From Dasypus novemcinctus (lineage: Eukaryota > Chordata > Mammalia > Cingulata > Dasypodidae), in NCBI RefSeq assembly GCF_030445035.2, contig NC_080704.1, positions 25,338,499-25,402,498 of the forward strand: a stretch of 64,000 nucleotides of DNA, given 5' to 3'. Each line of letters starts with the position of its first letter. Position 1 is the stretch's first letter. This document shows positions 57,876-64,000 of the stretch, in pieces. The translations under genes were made by a program, and so were the position numbers. The notes under the pieces are model-generated. The model was not told where the DNA came from and did not search any database. It worked only from the letters and a program-made list of their open reading frames with translations.

Positions 57876-58465
57876 GGGAATGGATGTGTCTCAAGCAGCT
57901 AGGCTCCCACCTCCCATGTGGGAGGTCCCAGGTTTGGTTCCTGGTGCCTCCTAAAGATGAGCATGCAGTGGACTTGGCCCAGTGGTTAGGGTGTCTGTCT
58001 ACCACATAGGAGGTCCGTGGTTCAAACCCCGGGCCTCCTTGACCTGTGTGGAGCCGGCCCATGCACAGTGCTGATGCACACAAAGAGTGCCGTGCCACGC
58101 AGGGGTGTCCCCCATGTAAGGGAGACCCACGTGCAAGGAGTGTGTCCCGTAAGGAGAGCCGCCCAGTGCGAAAGAAAGTGCAGCCTGCTCAGAAATGGTC
58201 CTGCCCACACAGAGAAGTGACACAACAAGATGACGCAACAAAAAGAAACACATATTCCCATGCCGCTGACAACAACAGAAGCGGGCAAAGAAGATGCAGC
58301 AAATAGACACAGAGAACAGACAACCGGGGTGGGGGAGGGAGGGGAGAGAAATTAAAAAAAAAAAAGAAGACGAGCAGACAGACCAGGGAGCCATCTGGGG
58401 GGGGGGGGGGGCGCCAGGAGGAGGGTGGATAAAAATTCTTTTTAAAGTATTAAACCAGAAGTTAA
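57876..58465 (+). mobile_element. DAS-SINE (outer copy), plus strand, itself split (TSD atgcccRaatt)
   Basis: Its head is at 57876-57953 ('atggatgtgtctcaagcagctagg', B box 'ggtttggttcc') and the tail half at 58377-58465 ('cagacagaccagggagccatc', a 15-G run at 58397-58411, A/T tail). The inner SINE at 57964-58366 separates them. Flanking ATGCCCAAATT (57865-57875) and ATGCCCGAATT (58466-58476) form an 11-bp duplication. The body is shortened relative to other copies. Confidence 0.85.
57964..58366 (+). mobile_element. DAS-SINE (inner copy), nested in another DAS-SINE (TSD aagaYgagca)
   Basis: A complete copy: A box 'ttggcccagtggttaggg', B box 'ggttcaaaccccg', body, and A tail (58354-58366). It is flanked by AAGATGAGCA (57954-57963) and AAGACGAGCA (58367-58376), a 10-bp duplication with one mismatch. 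It belongs to the same subfamily as the copies at 8631 and 37433. Confidence 0.95.
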
Positions 58466-58804
58466 ATGCCCGAATTATCATGGTTCTTACCCATACTAAG
58501 TTTCCTAGTAATTGTTATCATACGCTTAATATTCAGTCCATGCCTCCTTAACTGCTTGGGATCTGTCATGAATAAAAGGTTAGAAGCTATTAAGCTGCAA
58601 ATGATCATAGCCAAGGGCTATGAACAACTTGACCTTCAGCCTGGTGACAATCAAATGTACCTTAAGTTAGTTAGGGAAAGATTCTGCTCCTCTACTGGGC
58701 CATATAACAGCATCCGCATTCAGCAGGAAGCAGCTACAGAAGCTAGACCTCCTATCCTCAGCACCCCTCAAGAATTAGGAACAGGACACAGACAGAAGGG
58801 GGAT

Positions 58805-59215
58805 TGCTACCAGGATGAAGCATCACCTGGATGATTACTCATGCAAAATTCTACCCAACCCTTTGTTTGAGCTATACTTTCTTTCAGAAACCAAGCCCAG
58901 GATGCCAGTAACCACAAGACCTGTCCAAGCCAGCCCTGTTCAAGATGGTGACTGGGCTCTGTGTGCAAAAAGTCCCGTGCACAAGGAAAGACCATTTGCA
59001 GATGACCAGCCTGCCCCCTCCCATTTCACCTCGATCCCCTATAAAAGAGTCCCGTTCCCTTCTCTTCGGGGAGAAGGTGTCATATGGGTACCAGTCCACC
59101 CTTCTCCATTCCTTGATCAAAGAATAAAGTTTCCGCTCTGCTTTATCGAATCTGGTCTCATTTAATTGGCTCAAGTGACACTGGACAGGAGACCTGGTTA
59201 AAGGGTCGGACCCGA
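58805..59215 (+). mobile_element. 3' LTR of the endogenous retrovirus
   Basis: The LTR follows a purine-rich stretch ('acagaaggggga', 58791-58803) that is probably the polypurine tract. It contains a TATA-like box 'ccctataaaagag' (59037-59049) and the polyadenylation signal AATAAA (59123-59128). The right end, near 'gggtcggacccgaa', abuts MER5A. Boundaries are estimated. Confidence 0.7.
59037..59128 (+). promoter_or_regulatory. LTR core promoter and polyadenylation signal
   Basis: A TATA-like 'ctataaaag' at about 59038-59046 and AATAAA at 59123-59128 are spaced as in gammaretroviral R regions. Whether they still work cannot be told from sequence. Confidence 0.5.
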
Positions 59216-59221
59216 AAGTGG

Positions 59222-59325
59222 TCAGTAATTCAGGGGTGCTGCTAAACGTACTACAATGCTCAGAACAGCTTCCACAACAATGAATAACCTGGCCCAAAAT
59301 GTCACTAGTGCCAAGATTGAGAAAC
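59222..59325 (+). mobile_element. MER5A (hAT-Charlie) right half
   Basis: The sequence 'ggggtgctgctaaacgtactacaatg', 'cagcttccacaacaatgaata', 'aatgtcactagtgccaagattgagaaacc' matches the right half of MER5A. The left half is absent on both sides of the retrovirus fragment. Confidence 0.75.
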
Positions 59326-59609
59326 CCCAGTAAAGTGCCTAGCCCCCAACCTGGTCTGTGGTAAACATGAAGTAAATTGTAGGTACTAATTTTAGGTATT
59401 GCCAACTAGGTGAGAATTAGAGAATCAACTTAATTTTGATGGGAAGGGAGGAGGGGAAAAAGTTGTAAAATTAAGTTGAGAAAAACATGCTGAAAGGGAC
59501 CCTGGGTATAGCAACCCTTTGGAGGATGGACTAAAATGCTCATTCCCAACTTTTTATTTTAAACACTAAAAATAAAAGATAAAAGTTGAGCAATTAAAAA
59601 GTGATGAGG

Positions 59610-59915
59610 TAGGGGAAGTGGCTGTGGCTCCATCAATTGGGCTCCTGTCTACCCTATGGGAGGCCCTGGGTTCACGTCCCGGCCTCCTTGTGAAGGCAGG
59701 CTGGCCCATGCACCACGGAGAGGTGACGGCCTTTGCGCCGTGGAGAGCTGACGGTCCATGTGACGCAGAGAGCTGACGCAGCAAGATGACACAACAAAGG
59801 GAGACAAGCAGACACAGAAAAAACACGCAGCAAATGGACACAGAGAACAGACAGCAAAAAACAAGTCGCAAAGGGGGAAATAAATACGTAAAAATTAAAA
59901 ATCTCTTAAAAAAAT
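59610..59915 (+). mobile_element. DAS-SINE, shorter form, plus strand (TSD gtgatgaRg)
   Basis: Head 'ggctgtggctccatcaattggg' with B box 'ggttcacgtcc', shortened body, and 'aaaaatctcttaaaaaaat' tail. GTGATGAGG (59601-59609) and GTGATGAAG (59916-59924) flank it. At about 300 bp it is shorter than the other copies. Confidence 0.9.
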
Positions 59916-59924
59916 GTGATGAAG

Positions 59925-62340
59925 CCATTAAAAAATTTAAAAATTCCTAGCGTGATGAGAGGACCCTAGACAAATTTAACCTACGTAAACAAGTAAGGTT
60001 GGATAAAACACATTCTAAGGTATTAAAGCTATTAAGATTATATGACTGTAAAATATGCTGCCAAAGAAGCACTAGATCCACCACCCCTCGAGATGCTTCA
60101 AACTCAACTAAACAAAACATTACTAAGAATATTTCTGGGAAAAGGGAACTTACACAGAAGGGGATCAAACGACTAATTCAAGAGGTATTTTTTTTTTCTT
60201 TTTGATATTTATCTCTCAGCAGCTACTTTTAAGATGGTGGGAGGCAAAATGTCAAACCAGAAGCAAGCTTCATGGGATGAAGCCATAAAATCTGTTGCTT
60301 ATCAGTTTGATAAAGACAACAGAAATTGACAAAAGCTATCTATCATGAAAAAAACCCAACTAAGGCTGCAAAAGTGGAAGAGATATTATAACCTATCAAA
60401 TCAACTTTAGCATTTACAAAGTAGATGGCAGCCTTGATTTTGAGTAAACAAAAATTCTTCAGACATTAACAAAACAACCTGGAAAGGAAATGGTTACATA
60501 GAAGATAAGGATAAAATTTAACATAATCATTTTTAAATTGAATACCTATCCCATCAAAGTCACTGTTTCTTTACCTCATAAATGGCATAATAGCTCACAA
60601 AGCTTTGAAAATATTTAAGGATATAGTGTTTGAGAAATACCTTGAAAACTGTAATGTCATATAGTATATACAGATTATTATTATATTCTCTTTAATAGTC
60701 ATTTGACAAACATCATCTCAACTGATTAAAACAAAACAAAATGTCAACAAATGGACGAAGTAGGCAGAACATAGAAAATGCAGCTGAGTCAAGTTAAGTG
60801 ACTTGTGGAAGGCCACCTGGTATGTTTACAGGTAGAGCTGGAGTGACAAAATTAAAATTTGTCACTTCTGACACCTGGACTAGTATCCTTTCTGCTGCTC
60901 CCCCCCCCCAACACACACACCCACACACTTTCAACAGGCAAATGAACACTAACAAGCAAAAGAGGAAATGCTTAGGTCTGTATTATAGAGGGATCTAAAG
61001 GTTCACTTCTCTAAATTTTAAGCTTCCTGTTTATGGATGAATCTCCCCATGTAGTAGTTGGGAATTTACTAAATATGCTACATTAATAAATAATATTTGA
61101 GGTGTTTCCAAACAGACCCAATAGCTAGATCATTGGAGTTAGATGCAATGGATATATTTTCTTGAGTATCTCCATTAGTCAAGGCAGTGTCTGTTCCTGG
61201 TCTTTGAATTAGAAACTATGAATTGTTTAACTATGAATTGTCTAAATTAGGAAGTATAGGATGTAAAAGAGTTTTGAAGTAGACAAAATTTATAATAATT
61301 TGCTCTATTTTCATCATCATAAACTGAAAGTGCCATTAGCTGAAAGCATCGTTAGCTGAAAGCTAGAATATGTTAGTTAAAATATTTCTGAACACAAAAC
61401 TTTTCCACTATGGGAAAAGTTGTCGTGTAAGGGGGCATTAGGTTTATTCTATGTGTCCAAGATGGTAGAAAATAGAGCCCGATGATAAACGATACGAGGA
61501 GTTTGTATGAGTAAAGGCTGTCCCAAAGTGGGAACACTGTCCTCTGAAAGAAATGATCATCTAATTTTTGGAGGTGTTCAAAAAGAGAGTAGACAATCAC
61601 TCAGTGGAAAACTGTGCAAGGGATTCAGACATGAAGAAGAAGTTGGGTTTAACAAACTTGCAAGTTCCAGTTCTGAGATTCTATTATCATGACGGAAAAA
61701 CAGATGTAAATTTGTGAAATTGCTACAGAAACATAAAAACTAGTACCTAAAAAAAAAACTAGTGCCACCTGACAAAAGTTGTGCTTAAAGAAACCTGCAT
61801 GATACCAAGACAGCATAGTCAAAATGCACTCATGTTTAGCTAGACTTTTCTTATTTGGGCACATTGTTTCTAATTGAAAGTAAGATAGATGGGGTACTGA
61901 AATCTAAACAGCGCCAGTAATGGCTTCTAATTATTTTGTTGTAAAAACATAGGCATTCTCTCTCTTTTAAATGGCTGTGTTATCCTGCTGTTTGCAATTG
62001 CAACAGCTTCTTTCAGAAACTGTGCAAAATATTGCCTAGGTAATCATTTGGCAAGCCCCAAACGAGCGATATATGAGAGAGATGCTAAGTAACATTACCA
62101 AAACTCAGTGGTACTGTCCAGTCACAAGAAAAGCAAATGTGGAATATAGTGAAATTTAATTCTCCTTGTAGGATCATGGGTGTAATCTTACTGTTGGAGA
62201 GACCTCTGACTTCCCAAACATATTTGCAAAACACCAAATGACCGAAGGAGTGATCAATTCCAGCAGTCAAATTAAAATGTAACCACAAGGTTAGAGTTGC
62301 TGAAGAAGGCTGCAAATGTGTTTTGGTTATTTTCTTTTTC
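59925..62340. other. Unassigned DNA with simple repeats
   Basis: No repeat family or exon was recognised. A C-run and CA-rich stretch lies at 60897-60928, and a short doublet of 'tagctgaaagc' at about 61337-61363. Open frames here have no recognisable domains. Confidence 0.45.
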
Positions 62341-62344
62341 AAAA

Positions 62345-62480
62345 AGGCATTTTCCAAGTAGTATGCATAAGAATCATCAGAGGATTTGTTAAAATGCCGT
62401 CATTGGTTCTACCCCAAATACTCTGATTCAGTAACTCTGGGGAAAAGCAAAGAAATCTGTATTTTTTTAACAAACAATGC
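62345..62480 (+). repeat. hAT-Charlie (MER20-like) fragment
   Basis: The order 'agaatcatcagaggatttgttaaaatg', 'ctctgattcagtaactctggg', 'aatctgtattttttt' matches a common mammalian hAT-derived element with 'agaatcacctgg...gattctgattcagtagg'. The exact family is uncertain. Confidence 0.5.
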
Positions 62481-62799
62481 AGGGGAGTCACACTATACAC
62501 CTTAATTGTTTTCCATACATACCATAATTGTTTTCCACGCATAGGGGATTTTATTTAGAATTCTGCTCTTCAGGACACCTAAACATAATTCTATAACTCA
62601 TCTTTTGGAGCTGATGATTACTTTTACGCCCATTCTGTAGAGGAGAACAATGAGACAAGGAGAGTTGATCCCTGTGTACTATAGGATTGCAAAAGAAGAC
62701 TGAATTACTGCTGGTTAGCAAGTAAGTCTGGCTTTTGCACTGCTAAGACCTCGACAGCCGTCCTCATCCAACAGAACTTTCTGTGATGATGGAAATGTT

Positions 62800-62945
62800 C
62801 TGTGCTGTCCAATATTTTAGTCAATAGCCACGTGTGGTTATTGAGCATCTGAACTATGGCCAGTGTGACAGATGAACTAATTATTTTCATTTTAGTTAAT
62901 TTAAATAGCCATATGTGGCTAGTGGCTACCGTACTGGGTATCCCA
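62800..62945 (+). repeat. Palindromic DNA-transposon MITE (hAT-like)
   Basis: The left arm 'tgtccaatattttagtcaatagccacgtgtgg' and right arm 'agccatatgtggctagtggctaccgtactgg' are inverted versions of each other with mismatches. The middle is AT-rich. This fits the well-known mammalian MITE whose ends read 'gtccaatacggtagccactagccacatgtggc'. Confidence 0.65.
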
Positions 62946-63679
62946 GATAGGACTTCTGGGATATGTAATTTCTAGGGACAAATCCCTAGAACTGTCTTCT
63001 GAAACCGGGTGGACAATGGGAAGAAGGACAAAGACATTAGGAGGATTTTGGGGGTGCAAGTAGTACATCTGGAAGAGTTGCTTTTTAATCCACAGGACAT
63101 TGACCATTTGCTCAGTTTTTATTGTTGTTGTTAGATTAAACTAGCCATGCCCTCAACCTTATGTAATAAAACATATGCCTTTAGCTTCTTTCTGACTAAA
63201 TTTAGTCTGTTTTCCTGTGTTCTCTTTTTTTCAACAGATGCTGACATTTTTGCAGTAAATTACCTTTAATATACACTTACTGAAACCACACATCCTTGCA
63301 GTTGCTAAAATTAAAATAAAATATATTTCATTACAGTTTCGGTGACATCTCTCTGAGTAGATCTTGTAAGTTCCATTTACCAAGTAATACTTCTTTTGAT
63401 CACTTTCTCAATTCTTCAAATGAAATATTCATTTGTAATGAAATGTCTTAGTAAGCTAGGTTTAAAAGAGAAGAGAGAAAACATGCTGAACCATGATTCA
63501 AGATTATGATAAAAGGGGGAAAAGCAAAAGAGATGGAAAAAGGTAATATGAGATTTTAATTGAACTATAAAAATGTTACAGCATTTTACCCTCTTTTTTT
63601 TTCCTTGAAAGACTTTAATATTTATTTTCTCCTTTCCCATCCCATATAAAGTCAAAGCACAATAGGTTCTTAAAGTTCC

Positions 63680-63810
63680 ACTATTAGCAACCCTGGCTGG
63701 ATATTAGAATCATCTGGATGACATCTACACTGTACCCCACCCCCGGCCTCTGGTATTCTGATTTAATTGTTTTGTGGCAGGGTAGCTGGCATAGCATGTT
63801 TATACCTTTC
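63680..63810 (+). repeat. hAT-Charlie-like fragment
   Basis: The segment 'ttagaatcatctggatga', 'accccacccccggcctctggtattctgatttaattg', 'ggcagggtagctggcat' fits the mammalian hAT-Charlie element group with a 'ccccacccccagagattctgatttaattggt' core. Confidence 0.5.
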
Positions 63811-63865
63811 CATGTTTCAGAAACCACACGATTTTAAAAGAGGAGGAGAATTAGAAATCGATGAA

Positions 63866-64000
63866 GGGAAGCAGATGTGGCTCAAGTGATAAAAGCCTCC
63901 TCCTACCGTATGGGAGGACCCAAGTTCAATCCCTGGGGCCTCCTGGTGAAAAAGAAAAAGAAAAAGTGTGCCTGCACAGCGAGCTAAGTGCCCATGAGGC
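63866..64000 (+). mobile_element. DAS-SINE, plus strand, cut by window end
   Basis: Head 'gaagcagatgtggctcaagtgat' (A box) and 'aagttcaatccctgggg' (B box) are followed by a short 'gaaaaag' tandem (63949-63966), which is unusual at this place, and the start of the body. The remainder lies outside the window. Confidence 0.88.

Larger units (their letters stand above)
55985..58600 (+). pseudogene. Retroviral env remnant (gammaretrovirus-like TM with CX6CC)
   Basis: Env is the surface glycoprotein. The best-kept part is the transmembrane subunit at 57600-57860, with an EQGGLC stretch and the CX6CC motif (Cys at 57715-57717, Cys-Cys at 57736-57741), a mark of gammaretrovirus-type Env. The membrane-spanning helix and cytoplasmic tail are at about 58478-58620 (FLPILSFLVIVIIRLIF). 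The surface subunit is heavily broken (stops throughout 56640-57550). SINEs split it at 56209-56627 and 57876-58465. It cannot make a full protein. Confidence 0.78.
52970..59220 (+). mobile_element. Endogenous retrovirus, class I (gammaretrovirus-like), degraded
   Basis: In order: gag remnants (about 53230-55250), protease remnant (about 55390-55560), integrase C-terminal remnant (about 55600-55960), env remnants (about 55985-58600) and a 3' LTR (about 58805-59215). Most of pol is absent, no 5' LTR is seen, and frames are full of stops. DAS-SINEs at 56209-56627 and 57876-58465 lie in env. On the right it ends inside a MER5A element, whose left half is missing from the left flank, so the locus was rearranged. 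The left boundary is uncertain. Confidence 0.85.

Noticed and set aside
58884-59405. 173-codon antisense frame across the LTR
   Set aside because: It spans the LTR, its end and MER5A, three unrelated sequences, with no recognisable domain.

Overview
The window is mammalian nuclear DNA, and the repeats point to a xenarthran, almost certainly an armadillo (Dasypus or a close relative). The clearest marker is a repeat of about 400-480 bp present in more than a dozen copies. It begins with a tRNA-like head carrying pol III A and B boxes and ends in an oligo(A) tail. I recognise it as the armadillo DAS-SINE family. L1 copies with very long 3' UTRs fit the same lineage. No functional protein-coding gene, rRNA or functional tRNA gene was found, so the window looks intergenic or deep-intronic. 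No CRISPR array or operon-like structure is present.

Layout. 1-2.95 kb: 5' part of a minus-strand L1 (start of ORF2, ORF1, 5' UTR). 3-5.5 kb: mostly unassigned. 5.5-9.7 kb: hAT fossils, a plus-strand L1 3' end with a tandemly repeated tail, a DAS-SINE and an old L1 end. 9.7-13.5 kb: unassigned DNA, a MIR, old L1 ends and an ORF1-only, HAL1-like element. 13.5-20.9 kb: old plus-strand L1s broken by a minus-strand L1 tail and two MaLR-type solo LTRs, then minus-strand L1 ends. 20.97-30.3 kb: one nearly full-length minus-strand L1 interrupted by a tRNA-like SINE pair, a solo LTR and a second L1 whose 5' part is inverted. 30.3-46.6 kb: more L1 pieces, a processed ALDOA pseudogene inside L1 ORF1, and many DAS-SINEs. 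46.6-51.7 kb: the longest stretch with little recognisable repeat. 52.97-59.2 kb: a decayed gammaretrovirus-like (class I) endogenous retrovirus with gag, protease, integrase-tail, env and 3' LTR remnants. It has lost most of pol and shows no 5' LTR, and DAS-SINEs sit in its env (one inside another). 59.2-64 kb: MER5A and other hAT fossils in mostly unassigned DNA, ending in a DAS-SINE cut by the window edge.

The elements form a readable insertion history. Target-site duplications (TSDs) read directly from the sequence order many events: L1 first, then LTR or L1, then SINE, and in one place SINE into SINE. L1 machinery is the likely source of the SINEs, the ALDOA pseudogene and the younger L1 tails. 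All L1 and retroviral reading frames seen here are broken. Family names come from sequence memory without a database search. Boundaries backed by TSDs are accurate to a few bases; others may be off by tens of bases. I see no convincing undescribed system. The items most worth checking are the twin-primed L1 at 26.5-29.4 kb with an exon-like island, the deleted retrovirus, the ORF1-only element, and two short protein-like frames in non-repeat DNA.
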